This document shows, piece after piece, positions 11,721-23,882 of a stretch of 64,000 nucleotides of DNA. The position numbers and the translations under genes are program-made. Under the pieces are notes generated by a model. That model was not told where the DNA came from and made no database searches. It saw only the letters and a list, made by a program, of their open reading frames with translations. The stretch lies in assembly GCA_038049695.1 (NCBI GenBank), contig CP142451.1:44775001-44839000 (forward strand). Reading direction: 5' to 3'. This DNA comes from Cinnamomum chago (taxonomy: Eukaryota; Streptophyta; Magnoliopsida; Laurales; Lauraceae). Within the stretch, counting starts at the first letter, position 1. Each line of letters opens with the position of its first letter.

Positions 11721-11732
11721 GTTCTGATACCA
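11721..11732 (-). promoter_or_regulatory. Primer-binding site of element A
   Basis: On the - strand it reads TGGTATCAGAAC, one change from the initiator-Met tRNA site. It is separated from the LTR by GGAC, as in B and F. Confidence 0.88.
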
Positions 11733-11736
11733 GTCC

Positions 11737-13985
11737 TGTCTCGACCCCGAGCAGAGGCCCGGGCCCGCAATGCATCAATTTATTTCCCACAGTTCCCGCG
11801 GTGAGGATCCTGAGACGCGGGAATTAACTCACACGATCAAGTTTACGGAAGTGTGTAGCAAATCACATCAAGACAATACATGAACATTTTCAAGAGCATG
11901 AGTAAAATAGATCCTCAAGACATAATATTAGAATGAGAGGTGTAACATAACATTCCCAACATAGTTCCAGTTTCAAAGTGAACCGAAAAGTAAATTAAGT
12001 TTTGTTACAACCCATAATAGGCCAACAAAGGCCAATACATCTCCAAAGTTCAAAAGAACATCCAAGAAGAAATGAAATGAATCTCATGACCCCGCCCGAC
12101 GTCTAGTTAACGTCATCGGGCAACCACTCTCGAGCTAGGGGTGGCTCAACAGACTCCTCTTGAAGCTCATACTCAAAGGCAACGTCACCTGCACCTGGGC
12201 ACCAAAATAATAAGCATCAAACATGACAGTTTGGCAGGTAATCAATTTAGGCATGAGCATGGAACAATAGATGTTTGACAAAACAAAACTAAAATAGTTT
12301 ACTGAATTTAAAACGAATACATGACTGAGATACATTTCGAAGATACAAAACAAAACTAGCATGAATACATATAATATCATGAATAGTTTTCCAAATTAAG
12401 CCCATCCTTTCTCCATCATACATGATGATAAGAGTAAGCACGCATGACAAGCATGGCATGCAAAACATGATTCCCACGCCACACAAGGTAGACGGGGAGG
12501 TCGGCCGCGGAAATTGAGCACGACACGATGTGTAATATAATACACGACCAATTTGCAGATAGTCCACTTGTTTAAGGACCCCAGACAATGGATCAGACTG
12601 AAGGGGCAGTCTAAGCTCAATGGTGTTCACTTGAATTTATGAATGCACAAAATACATGATACACGCTCTAAGGGGGAATATCACTTGTCGAAACAAGGCA
12701 AGACACGGCTAGCACAAACGCATAAATTATATTCATATCGAACTTAGGAAGTGACCCCCTTTTTATTCTTGAAACAAATCTTCAAATGAGCTTATACTTG
12801 TAACTCAAAATGAGTACACGATGATATTTGTTGTATTAAAACCGAAGTTGAAACACGAAGTCCATCAAGCATATGCTAAGACCATTCATTGACCTTTGTG
12901 TAATTCAAAGCCAAATGTCGGAAAATAAAATGAATTGGTGACCCCGAAGTTAGAATACATTTCGGATTTCCAATTGCATAATGTCGATTTAAAACCTCAT
13001 CATAGTCTAGTTTTTTTTTTCCATCCCTAAGATCCACGAACGAAATACAAACTAGTCCTGGAATTCTGCCCAAGCTGGCCGCTCGGGCGGACATGACACA
13101 GAGGCTTGCCACTCGAGCAGACCCCAAGGGTCGCTCGAGCAGACAGGTCTGGCCTGTCTCGCTCCAGGCAGTGGCCTGGCCGCTCGAGCAGACCCTGTGG
13201 TCGCTCGAGCGAACAGGCTTCTGCCTGTGTCCGCTAAGTGCAGAAATGCACTTCCTTGTGTAATTTTTCTGAAACTTCCCTTCCCTTTGTCTCATTTCTG
13301 AGCCAACCTGCACATCCCTGAGCCTCCATGCTCTCCAAGGGTTCATTCAAACATTTTAAGCCATTCACATCAACAACTAAACCATCCAACTCTATTCAAT
13401 TCATCAAATCAAATTCCAGAATTTATAGGCAAGGCACATGCTTACAATTCGAAACAGAAATTTAGAAGTTTAGAAAGTGATTAACATGAATGCATGAAGA
13501 TTAATGAAACCCATGATCGATGAGTCTAAAACAACTTAATTAGAAGCTTAGTAACATAAATAAAAGTACTTTTAAAAGAACAGATGAAATTCATATCAAA
13601 CATGCAACCACAATCCTATAAAAATTACTTGCCTTTGCCCAAAATGTCAATACAAGCACTCCTCACGAATCCTACCCAAGAGCCTAGCCAAACTCTATAA
13701 AAACCCCATGAAAAAGCATTCAAAATGCCACAAATTTGAAAAACAAGAACCCATTTCCACAATAGGTTTGCATGCATGAAAAACAAGATATTTGTGAGCT
13801 AAAAGAACTCCATTATGAACATGGAAGAGAGTCATTTCCTGAAGCTAGCCAAACAAGAAGTGAACACGTGGATGGAGATGAAAAACTTGCAGGATTTTGC
13901 ATAAAAAGAGTCCAGTTGAAGGTTGAAAGGAGTGGAAGAAGATGATGGTCGCAGATTTGCAATCCAAGGTCCCTAGCTATGGCAT
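11737..13985 (-). repeat. 5' LTR of element A (cut by element B)
   Basis: It begins (in + strand terms) TGTCTCGACC next to the primer-binding site and is related along its length to the LTR of F: blocks around 12396-12640 match 62590-62840 in reverse complement. It contains a palindrome cluster at 13079-13211. The other end is missing because element B starts at 13986. No gene is present. Confidence 0.85.
13079..13211. repeat. GCTCGAGC palindrome cluster in LTR of A
   Basis: Copies with core CTCGAG or CTCGGG lie at about 13081, 13111, 13132, 13181 and 13202, spaced 21-48 bp. Pairs are separated by spacers such as AGACCCCAAGGGTC and AGACCCTGTGGTC. The cluster is about 1.3-1.5 kb from the LTR's 3' end, the same place as the different palindromes of B and F. 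Confidence 0.85.
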
Positions 13986-15334
13986 TGTAAGACCCCGATC
14001 CAGGTTTGCTTTCTTTAGCGTCGTTTAAGCCGAGTTTAGATCTTAAGTGCGATTAGATGACGTTTAGCTTAGATTGTGAGCTCGATAGATTTTCCATACT
14101 TTGGGAATTTTTGAGAGCCGTTGAATTTAGCTTGGCACGGGTCGGGGGTGGCCTGTGGGACCGTGTCAATGTGGGGAGAATTGATTCTTGATATTTGAAA
14201 AAATCTGATTTTTTTAATTCCTTTGATTTTAAAAATTAGCATTTACAACTTTTATGTTCTCTCTGTTCGTTTTTGAAACGCTGAAATCTCATTTTTCAAC
14301 AAAAAGGGCAAACAGATTTTTCACCTCGAAATCTTTGCATGAGTTTCAATGTTTGGAAAATCATGTGAAAATTATATTTTTGGAAACTAGATATTTCAAC
14401 GATCAATTTACTCTCTTTCGTCAATCTCATTCAGGACCCGCATGATGGGTTTCCAAGCCCTTGAAGTGATTTGGCCTGGTGGGGCCCACACCCCACCCAA
14501 CTCAAAACTCACCCACGTGTGTGTCTTCTCCATTGTTCACTTGCATGTTTTTCCAATCAGCTAAGTTCCAACAGGGAGAGAACCATCCCATTCTTCCTTC
14601 CTTCTCTCCTTTGCATGTGGGATTTCTTTTGACAAAGATGAAGATTTGAGGGCATTTTCTTCTCCTCCATCACCCAAGCTTTCTATTGGTACCATTTTCA
14701 AGAGACTTCAACTAGGATCATCTTCCTCTTGAGGCATCTCTCCATTGTTAGAGCTTCTAAAGGTAAGCAATGGTTTCCATCTTCCATCCATGGCCTTTTG
14801 GAGTCCATTAGAGCTCCATTATCATACATGCAAGGCTTCCTAAGGAGGAACCCTTTCTCTTTCAAAAATTTCTTGATTTTGAGCTCTTTTCATGGGGCTT
14901 CTTGTAGATTGGAGTTCAGTTGTAGAGAGGAGTGTTGGGGGATCACCTTTGAGTGCATTTTGAGCCAAGGCAAGTGAATGAATGAAATATGAATGTGCAT
15001 GTGTTGATTTATGGATTTTCCTCTTGATTTCTTATTTTTGAACTAACTATGTTTAATCTTGCCTTGTTTTGAAGTTTAGTTTACTAAACATATGTTTTAA
15101 TGTTCATGTGCTTTGTTTCATTTCATTGGAATCTATTTTGATAAATGTTTCATCTAAAGTGGTACTTTTATGCTTGGATTGTTGGAAAATTGAAGTGATT
15201 GAAGGAGGTTTGGTTGGTTAGATTTAAAGTGATGAAATGGAGGAGCTTTTGAGCTTAGTTTATTGCAGGGAACTGATGTGTTGAATAGAGAAACGTTTTG
15301 GAGAAAAAAGGGGCTGAAAACAGTTCAAAAATGA

Positions 15335-15480
15335 ACTGCCCGCTAACTGGGCAGTCACCATATATATTAGTAAAGGGATTTGCAGAATTCTGATGGGGCG
15401 GCGAGTTGTCGAATACCAGTTGGCTAGCCGATCGGGTCCCAACTGCCTGCCAGCCGACAGGTGACTAACCTCCCAACAAT
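15335..15480. repeat. Palindrome/hairpin cluster in LTR of B
   Basis: It contains CTGCCC..GGGCAG (around 15338-15356) and a GGCTAGCCGA copy followed by TCGGGTCCCAACTG and GCCAGCCGAC. It is shorter and more decayed than the clusters in A and F but lies at the equivalent LTR position, about 1.35-1.5 kb from the 3' end after subtracting the nested insert. Confidence 0.65.
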
Positions 15481-16657
15481 TTTGGGAATTGAAGAGGATT
15501 GGAGGGGTTTTCTATTCCAATCACTTGTGGACCCTACTTGGTCGGTGTGTACACCTTGATATCCTTAATGTCATTTAAAATTGGGCATCATCTAAACGAA
15601 TGATTGACATGATATTTCAAAGTATATACGATTCGATGGTTACAATCTCAAGGTATTGATGAGGTTATTGATGTGGAATTATGATTTATAAACCAAATTC
15701 TTGTTTTGCGATTCGTATAGTCTTGAAAAGAAGGTTTCCAAGGTTTTGATTTAAAACCCGTTTGGGGATCATTGCATGAATCGTGTTTTTATACACATCG
15801 TGTCAGGACTACTATTTCGTAAACTTCATGAACAAGCGTGTGTGTACTTGATAGAGTGAGTAGTTCCCGAATTTTGAAGTGTCAAACATTGTTTTGAAAG
15901 TGTGTGTATTTTGTATCGGCTCCACTAAGCTTGGACTACCATTGTCGGTCTGATCCGTCGTCTTGGGTCCTTGAATCTTGTCGAACATTAGTTTGGAAAA
16001 TACGTACATGGTTGCTTGCTTGTTTAGCCCGTTCCGTGGCGGGACTCATGTGTGGTGCCTAGTTTTTCTAGGCTACTACGATTATGATAGTGTTTCCCTT
16101 CACCTTGTGTGACGGAGAATTTATGTCGTGAGTGCTCTCGTCACTTCATGTGACAGAGAATATAGCTACATGTGGTTGGTTGCCAAGGAATTGTTTTGAA
16201 TGGTCATCTTGATTTATCATGGGATCTTATAAATGCTATTGTCATTGATTTGCTTTGTTTTATTCAGCTTTTCTTTATCGTACCTGCTGCTTTATAAATT
16301 CTCAAACTACTGTATTATAGCATGATTGTATTTCATTCTTTTACCTGCCAGACCGTCGTGTTTGACCCTTTCATTTTGGTGCTCAGATCCAAGTTTGGTT
16401 GCCCTTGAGGAGGAGCATGAGGAGGCGGCTGTAGAGCAACCTGTTGAGCTAGAATGGCAGCCCAACGATGTCAACTAGACGTCGGGTTGGGGCTTGAGAT
16501 GCGAAACACCTTGGGGATTTGACCATCTAACTTTTAGGGACTTGTTATTAGCCTTTGTTGGCTATCTTTTGAGAAATGTAAAGGTTAACTTTATGTTTTG
16601 TGTGATGCACAACTTTAAACATAAACTTATGGGCATGCTAGTTATGTTTCTCCCTCT

Positions 16658-17910
16658 TATTGGAAATTTATACTAAAAACATACTTTATGTATTTGTCTT
16701 TGACTTATTCATTTTTTGTATATTTTATCTTCTCATCTAACTGAGATTTTGTATAGGAAAATGGTTGCATTATTAATTATTATGCATGTGAGTGTCTTTT
16801 ATTCTATAAAGTAGACAAGTTGGTGTGTAGAGTTCTACTTATACACAGAAAACTTGTTTGTCGGTTCTTATAGAATATAAGTTGTTGTTCACAATCTAGA
16901 TGGATTTGGACACACCATTGGTACGATTATAGCATGATGTTTCAGCAGGCTTGTCTTGATTGCGGGAAACGGTATAGTCTTGACTGATTATGCTAGTACG
17001 TTTTGTGTGTATTGAACATGACTGTTTTTTGGGTTTATTGTCTTCATATTGACTATATAAGATGATTAATATCCAAATGGTTATTATGAATGCTTGTACT
17101 CTTAATCCCGACATAAATAATAGACACATACATTTAGTGTTTGGCATTTTGATTTACGAAGGAGTGAGATCTTTTATGAGTCAACAATATCAGTGAATTG
17201 AATGACTACACTAGGTGTATGGTAGATATTAGTTTATTGACGGAATCCATGTCCCGTAATAGGGATTGATGATATCCCTTTGATGAAGCTTTTAAGTTTT
17301 GATTATGTCAAACCTGAAGGTGGACTTTGTGTCCGACATATCAAATAAGTTAAGTGTAAGGTCAAGGAATTATAAAGATATCGATTAAACATAGATGTCA
17401 TTAATTATTTAATCGATGGATATATGAAATCTTAACGTGGGGAGATTAATAAGCATTTAATAACAAGAAGCCCGAAATATTATTTTGAGAATAAGGACAG
17501 GGTGTAATTACAATTCTTTAGTGGACTGAATTGTAATTTATGGAACTAGGATTCTAATTTGGGTCAAATTAGGGTTTCCTGTTTCCATAAGAAACCTGTC
17601 CTTATTTCCTTCCTAAGGTCCTTATTGTAGCTTATAAATATGCGCTATTGCTAGGTTAACAACTAATAAGAAGAGAGAAATCTCATTTTTGGAAAGTAAA
17701 AGAGAATTCGTAGAAGAGGCCCACTCCCTAGTACGAGTTCGAGCATATAGGAATACAATAGAAGATCGTGAGATTTTCGGGTTGCTATAAGAACGAGATC
17801 AAATCAGAGAGATCTCGTAGGTATGGTTTTTAATCATATTCATCCATAGTTATTTTCGCAGTGATTTGTACGCAATATCTAGAGATCCTGGTTTCTACTC
17901 TTTTCTAACA
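16658..17910 (+). repeat. Solo LTR inside the LTR of B
   Basis: The 1253-bp insert is flanked by the 5-bp duplication CCTCT (16653-16657 and 17911-17915). Aligning B's LTR with F's shows the host sequence resumes exactly there. It starts TATTGG, probably a mutated TGTTGG, and ends TCTAACA. A TATA-like TTATAAATA near 17632-17640 suggests + orientation. The superfamily is not certain, but the ends and length suit Ty1/copia. A solo LTR results from recombination between the two LTRs of an element. Confidence 0.85.
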
Positions 17911-18108
17911 CCTCTGACATGAGTTCTTTTATACTCCACTTATGCGTGATGTTAATTGTGTTCTTGCCACGTGCTTCTACAAATAAATCTTAATGTGTGT
18001 GATAGTGATTTGATTCTAAAGATGCATGGAATCCTCACGCGAGAACCTGTGGAAAACGTCACGGCGCCGGATTAGGGCCTCGGCCCCGGTTTGGGGTCGT
18101 GACAGGAC

Positions 18109-18120
18109 TGGTATCAAAGC
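18109..18120 (+). promoter_or_regulatory. Primer-binding site of element B
   Basis: TGGTATCAAAGC has one mismatch to the initiator-Met tRNA site and lies four bases (GGAC) after the LTR end. Confidence 0.9.
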
Positions 18121-18267
18121 GGGACACATTTCAGGCAATTAAAACCAACTAGAAATGTAGAGACGTGGCGGGGATTCGCTAGATTTTCGTTAGTTAGTAT
18201 CGAGTAGGATTATGGATACGCTTTCTTCGATATATTTTATTGTACTAACAAGTGGTTTTGCAGCACA

Positions 18268-19174
18268 ATGCCTCCACACAGATACCCGACCAATGCAGTT
18301 CCTTCTGACAGTAACAGTGATGGTGCAGGTTCGTCAGGGGGCACCCAGCTTCAACAACTTATGCGAATGATGGTAGACCAATAATAGAAAGCCAATGAGA
18401 ATCAGGGCAGATTATAAGAACAAATGGCTAAGAAAGATGAGGAGCTAGCTCAAGTGGAGAGGCAGTTGGTAGAGATGTTAGAAGAAGACCAGAACCGGTA
18501 CAGGCTCAAAATATGGGGCCTCAGTCCTACCAGCCACATTCCAAGAAGCAGTCAAGAGGGCCTACAAGTTTGAAAATATCAATAACAAGATCATTCAAGA
18601 TGCTCAGAGAAAACATAATCAAGCATCTTAGAAGAATCAGCAAAATCAAAGATAGCAGCAGAACAAGAGGACAAGACAAGATCAAATTGCTCAGGCACCA
18701 GGACAGTGTGTTCATTGTGGCAAAAATCATAACTCTAATGAATGCCGTAAGAATACAGGAGCATGTTTCAAGTGTGGATCTTTTAACCACTTGCTCTGTG
18801 ATTGTCCATGGTTTAACAACCCAGGCAACAGGCCTCAGCAGTATCAACAACAACAAGCACCATAGCAGAACCAACAAGCAGTTCAGAACCAAGCTAGAGC
18901 ACCTCAGCAACAACAACAACATCAAGCGAGGCAGCAACCTCAGAATCAGCATCCCCGTCCTCCTTAGCAAAACAGAAATGCACAAGGAAGACAATAAATG
19001 CACAGCAAGGAAGACAGAACCAAGGACATAATAGACAGCAACGACAACATGGACTTGCTTTCCATCTGAACCAAGTGGACGCAGATGCATCAGGCAATGT
19101 GGTTGAAGGTAAACTTCTCGTCTGTCGAGTAAAAGCTAAGATATTATTTGATCCTGGATCCACTCATTCTTTTA
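18268..19174 (+). pseudogene. Element B gag, capsid region deleted
   Basis: It starts MPPHRYPTN at 18268. The N-terminus runs directly (near 18530) into the end of the gag domain (FQEAVKRAYKFEN), so most of the capsid-coding part present in A and D (about 170 residues) is missing. Two zinc knuckles follow (CVHCGKNHNSNEC, CFKCGSFNHLLCDC), then a Gln-rich tail with several stops and the start of the protease region (DPGSTHSF). A solo LTR interrupts it at 19180. Confidence 0.85.
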
Positions 19175-19873
19175 TATCTTGTCACGACCTGGTCCCGAGA
19201 TTCGATTAATCCGGACGAACCCCGAGTCGCGCTGTCCATACTTACTCCTGTAAACTCCGATTAACCGAAGTTAAAACGAAATCCACAAGGGATAACAATC
19301 ATTAACACCTGTCAAATGTACAAATTTCGCGAAAATATATACATTGACGAAACTAATTACACAAGTCCTTTACATATAAGTAAGGTTCATTTCATACATA
19401 ACGTTTCGTTTCATCTCCCTATTTGGTCATACTTTGCATCTTCAAAATACAATGCAAAAGGACATTAGTTACATCTCAAAATGAATACATAAAAGTTCTC
19501 TTAAAACTTATTTCCAAAATGTTCCAACTCAATTCGCACTTGGACTCACGTCCATTCAATCAATGCTCCTGGAGGAATCTGATTGGCCTCCTCCATAGGC
19601 GGCATGACTTCTGCATGACCGGCACCGGCAACTGGGCCTGTAATGTCATCAATAACACTGTAAACACGACGATTCAACAATGTATACACAGATCTATGAT
19701 AGTACATGCTTATAAATATATAAAATCCATCCGATCTAATAATTAACAATTCTACAATCAATATTCAATTCTAACAATTCTACTCAATTTGTACAATGAC
19801 AATAACATGAGTATTTAGAGTCAAGTAACGAACAATTACTAACTTGGCAACCGCCATAGCACTCATTTCACAT

Positions 19874-20071
19874 CTTCCTAAACGGAAGGAATTATTCATT
19901 TCACATCTTCCAAAAAGGAAGGAGTTATTCAATATCATCTTCCAAAAAGGAAGGAATCATTCAATTCATCTTCCTAAAAAGGAAGGAATCATTCAGTATG
20001 GTGGGATCTACCAGAGTATCATCTTCCAAAAAGGAAGGAATCATTTAGTTCATCTTCCTAAAAAGGAAGGA
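19874..20071. repeat. CTTCC..GGAAG hairpin array
   Basis: Six hairpins with arms CTTCC and GGAAG around an A-rich loop start at 19874, 19907, 19939, 19970, 20023 and 20054, a period of 31-33 bp with one 53-bp gap. Flanking AT-rich sequence is also partly repeated. Here the arms are constant, unlike the other arrays in this window. Confidence 0.85.
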
Positions 20072-20649
20072 ATCATTTAGTACTGTGGGATCTACCAGTG
20101 CCCGAGCCAGGGACATCTGGCAGTACCACGGAGCTCCAGAACACTCCAATCCATCTACTACAGTAGGATTAACCATTATTCATTGTTACATTTAGTAACT
20201 ATTCATTTATTCATTCATTCGTTCATTTCATTGTTCATTTCAGCTTGATAACAAGCTTGAGAAACTACTCTGTAGTGTCAGACTCGGGAATCAATCAAAT
20301 CAATAAATTCTATTCAAAACTCTAATCAAATTTCTAAACCAAATAATTGAGTGAAGCGTTTGTTATCTAATGTACGTGTTATTCTAGATGAACATCACTT
20401 TAGATTGTTATTTGTACATTATGATAACCTTAGCTAACACCTATGAAGGCTTAGGTACAATTCTTATTCAATTCGTCATTCATGTCGGTCAATTCAAGGC
20501 TTACATTTGTCTCGAATCAAATCCAATTATGACCTTTGAGTTCACTCAATTAGTCTCAAAACTATCTATTTAATAGCCATAAAGAACCCCCAATTCAATA
20601 GGCTCAATTATTGAAAATTCAGATTTTTCAGCATAAAAATTCCTGTGAG

Positions 20650-21060
20650 CTCAGCCACCTTTTTGGCTAGCCGACCTGCAAACCTCAGCTAGCTGAATAA
20701 ATTCAGTCACTTGTTCGGCTGGCCGACCTGTAAAGCTCGGCTAGCGGAACAATTTCGGTCAGCACTCGGTTAGCTTTCCAAAACCTCACATTTTCTGAAA
20801 ATTCCCTATGAGTACGTTTGGTCACTTATTCGGCTGGCCATCCTGGAAAGCTCAGCTAGCCGAACGATTTCAATCAGTTCAGTTTTTCTAGGAAAAATGA
20901 CTAACACAGGGGCACTCAGCCACCTCTTCGGCCAGCAGTTCGACTGGCCAAACTGGCTCTTTCGATTCGGTCAGCACTTGGTCAGCTTTCCAGCAGCTGA
21001 CTTTCTGCTAAAATCCGAGCAGGGGCATTCGGTCACCTTTCAATTGGCCGAACAAAGCCC
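20650..21060. repeat. GGCTAGCCGA-type palindrome cluster in solo LTR
   Basis: Many variants of CGGCTAGCCGA and CGGCTGGCCGA lie about every 35-50 bp, mixed with TCGGTCAGC and TCGGTTAGC half-sites. They lie roughly 1.5-1.9 kb from the LTR 3' end, matching the position of the clusters in A, B and F. Confidence 0.75.
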
Positions 21061-21987
21061 TAAAGATCGAAAAATTTGTGGACAAAATTTCTTGTTTGAA
21101 CTCTTTGAGTTCTTACTTTCATCTTAGCATCCTAAGTCACAAGAAATGTACATACTTACCTTTGTTTGAGATGAATTGGCAAAACCCCTTTGCTTATCTT
21201 GAATTTGAGATGGAAACTTCTCCCCTTGAAGCCCTCTCTTCAACCTAAACCATATCATTCAAAAATAGGTTTTCCTATGAGTTGGTTGTGCTAGAACCCA
21301 TGTTTAAGCACTCAATCAAACTTGAAAAACTCTAAAAGAGACAAACTACTCACTTGTAGTCTTTGTCGAGAGAAATTTGAACTTTCTCTAGAACCCTAAC
21401 TTCAAGCAATTGGAGGAGAAGATGGAGTGGATGAAATCCTTTTCAAAACCACACTCAAATCCTCAATCTTGACGGTTGATGGAGAGAAAACGGAAGAAAG
21501 AAAAAGAAAAGGGAGAAAAAGGTTGCCTAGGGTTTGAAATAAGTGAATGAGCTCATTGAAGCTCATCTTGAGCTTATATAAGCCCAATTTTTGCATTCAA
21601 GTCCACTACCTCCCCTCATTTAAGATTTGAGTTAGATGAAGCATCATTTGATCTGATTCTCACCAAAAGACTTTGAGTCTATTGCGAAAGTTAACGTACT
21701 CTTCGAGATACGCATGTTGGTATCAAGAGTTTCCGTATTTAACAAAAACACGTGAAGATTCGTATTTACAAAAACGTCATTGGTTAAGTCTAAAATCCAT
21801 TCAATTCATTCAATCTCCTTCTGTATCATTCATTATCATTTTATTAAGCCTAAATCATTCATTTTAGGCTAATCCCATTCCATTTGGTCATAAACCACCA
21901 TTAGCCTAATTATACACAATTAATTAGCTTAATTTCCAATCAATTAGAGTTAATCTCGATAAACTTGGGACGGGGTCTAACATATCT

Positions 21988-22730
21988 CTTATATTTGCTA
22001 CGTTGTTTACTATTCCTATTAGCGAACTTGCATATGTTTTGTTTGTCACCACTCCAGTAGGTAAACAAATTGCTTGTAGAGACTACTATCCCAATTGTGC
22101 AATTAAGATAAGAGAAGTTGATTTGCCAGCAAACCTTATCGTGTTGGACATGCACGATTTTGACGTTATCTTGGGAATTGATTGGTTAGCGGGACACCAT
22201 GTAACCATGGATTGCTTCAACAAGACTATTACTTTTAGATTGGATGCTATTCCTATGGGGATTAAATTTCAAGGAGATAGGAAAACACCACAAGGAAAAC
22301 TAATTTCAGCTTTGAAAGCTTCCAAACTTCTGAGAAGTGGCTGTCAGGGATATATAGCGTTTATCACGAAGGATAAACAGTCCCAAGGGGTGGAGGGAAT
22401 CCCCATTGTATGTGAATTTTTAGATGTCTTTTCAGAAGAGATTCCAGGTTTGCCACCGATTCAAGAGATTGACTTCACAATTGAACTATTGCCAGGGACT
22501 GCTCCAATTTCTATTGCACCTTATAGGATGACTCCGACTGAATTGGGTGAATTGAAGGTACAGTTGCAAGAATTGCTAGAGAAAGGTTTTGTTAGACCAA
22601 GCATGTCACCATGGAGAGCTCCAGTCTTGTTTGTTAAGAAGAAAGATGACAGCTTGAGAATATGTATTGATTACAGAAGGTTGAACCAGGTCACCATAAA
22701 AAAAATCCATTGCCAAGTATAGATGAGCTA
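21988..22730 (+). pseudogene. Element B protease (C-terminal half) and RT N-terminus
   Basis: Open from about 22003. It has [19 protein letters not shown] (retropepsin C-terminal half), a linker with [10 protein letters not shown], then RT entry motifs [19 protein letters not shown] and [16 protein letters not shown]. The protease active-site DPGST is upstream of the solo LTR at about 19150-19160, so the insertion splits the protease. A short indel at about 22700 shifts the frame into the next piece. Confidence 0.88.
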
Positions 22731-23306
22731 TTTGATCAGTTGCAAGGAGCAGCGTACTTTTCGAAGATTGACTTACGGTCAAGCTATCATCGGTTGAGAG
22801 TCAGAGAATCAGATGTGCCAAAGACAATTTTTAGGACCAGATATGGGCATTATGAGTTCTTAGTGATGCCCTTTGCACTGACAAATGCACCGGCAGTATT
22901 CATGGGTCTAATGAACAAGATCTTTGCACCACACTTAGGTCAATTCACAATTGTATTCATCGATGACATTTTGGTGTACTCTAAGTCCAAGGAAGAACAT
23001 GAACAACTTTTAAGAACATCACTGCAACTTCTGAGGGATAATCGGCTTTATGCGAAGCTCGAGAAGTGTGAATTTTGGCTAGAGCAAGTTGTTTTTCTAG
23101 GCCATGTCATCTCCAAAGAAGGTTTACCAGTTGATCCAACCAAGATAGAGGTAGTTATCAGTTGGGAAAGGCCGAAGAATGTGACAAAAATAAGAACTTT
23201 TATGGGTTTAACAGGTTATTACAGAAGGTTTGTGCAGGGATTTTCATCTATTGCAGCACCTTTGACCAAAACTAACCCAGAAAAATGTACCATTTGTTTG
23301 GAATGA
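22700..23306 (+). pseudogene. Element B reverse transcriptase core
   Basis: It includes [40 protein letters not shown] (usual G changed to A in PFG) and the catalytic FIDD near 22956-22967 ([16 protein letters not shown]), then [14 protein letters not shown] and [15 protein letters not shown]. The frame ends at 23306 because of a shift in the PLTK linker. Apart from the frame breaks it is well preserved. Confidence 0.9.
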
Positions 23307-23573
23307 GCAGTGTGAAGCTAGCTTTGAAGAGTTTTAAAAGAGCTTGACCACAGCACCTATCCTCACATTACCATCGGGCTGCGGTGGATTCTTGGTGTAT
23401 ACAGATGCTTCAAATGTAGGACTCGGTTGTGTACAGATGCAAGATGGCAAGGTTATTGCATATGGCTCTAGACAGTTGAAGGATCACGAGAAAAGCTATG
23501 CAACCCATGACCTAGAGTTGGCAGCAGTCGTCTTTGCATTGAAGATGTGGAGACATTATCTCTATGGAGACAA
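23307..23573 (+). pseudogene. Element B RNase H (partial)
   Basis: It has [21 protein letters not shown] and [21 protein letters not shown], the Ty3 RNase H domain. Coding stops matching the family right after LYG, where element C begins (about 23574). Confidence 0.9.
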
Positions 23574-23825
23574 TGATGGACCCGATGTTTTTCTTTCCTC
23601 CTCTCTCCCATCCGCCCCCGGGGTCGCCGAGAGGAATCGAATGGAGGGAGGAAAGGGGGAGAAAAAAGGGCATCTATATTTTTGTACGGGTATGCCAGAT
23701 TTTCTATTCTACTTGGAATTTAGAAACGGTGATCCGGAGATCTGCCTTCGCAAGTAGAAAGGAAATCAACCTTTTTCTAACTTTCCATTGCACACATATT
23801 TAACAAAAAAGACAGTTTTTTGAAT

Positions 23826-23882
23826 GCCGTGAGAGGCGATTTTGTTTGCCGTAAAAGGCGATTTTGTGCCGTGAAAGGCGAT
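23826..23882. repeat. Three GCCGTGAAAGGC hairpins
   Basis: GCCGTGAGAGGC, GCCGTAAAAGGC and GCCGTGAAAGGC are each followed by GATTT(TG). The arms GCC/GGC are the reverse of the GGC/GCC arms in the 34195-34800 array, while the GTGAAA loop and GATTTT flank are shared. Confidence 0.8.

Larger units (their letters stand above)
7626..13985 (-). mobile_element. Element A: degenerate Ty3/gypsy (Tekay/Del-like) retrotransposon
   Basis: Reading leftward from 13985 the order is long 5' LTR, primer-binding site, gag with two zinc knuckles, protease, RT, RNase H and integrase: a Ty3/gypsy arrangement. The gag start, the GGAC between LTR and primer site and the LTR termini match elements B, D and F, so all four belong to one clade, most like chromovirus Tekay/Del. 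The 3' end of integrase and the 3' LTR are missing, replaced by the copia fragment. The 5' LTR is cut at 13985 by insertion of element B, whose target site is probably GGCAT. Confidence 0.88.
13986..18104 (+). repeat. 5' LTR of element B, with a nested solo LTR
   Basis: It starts TGTAAGACCCC and ends GTCGTGACA before the primer-binding site. Without the nested 16658-17910 insert and its duplication it is about 2.86 kb, close to F's 2979 bp, and is alignable to F (for example the block ending in the multi-Asp/Glu codons near 16410-16480 with 63045-63130). A palindrome and hairpin cluster sits at 15335-15480. No gene is seen; the short ORFs are chance. Confidence 0.85.
19180..21982 (-). repeat. 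Solo LTR between gag and protease of B
   Basis: The 2803-bp insert has TG..CA ends (TGTCACGACC to GTCTAACA on the + strand) and the 5-bp duplication TATCT at 19175-19179 and 21983-21987. The terminal sequences show that it lies on the - strand and belongs to the Tekay-like clade of A, B, D and F. It contains a CTTCC hairpin array (19874-20071) and a palindrome cluster (20650-21060). No coding content. Confidence 0.92.
13986..23573 (+). mobile_element. Element B: Ty3/gypsy (Tekay/Del-like), 5' part, interrupted
   Basis: It is + strand, inserted in the LTR of A. The order is 5' LTR (13986-18104), primer-binding site, gag, protease, RT and part of RNase H. It carries a solo LTR in its own LTR and another between gag and the protease C-terminal half, and is cut in RNase H by the Tat element C at 23573. 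The remainder, with integrase and 3' LTR, must lie beyond C, outside the window. Confidence 0.88.

Noticed and set aside
18527..19090. 187-codon ORF on the - strand
   Set aside because: Leu-rich complement of the Gln/Asn-rich part of gag of B.
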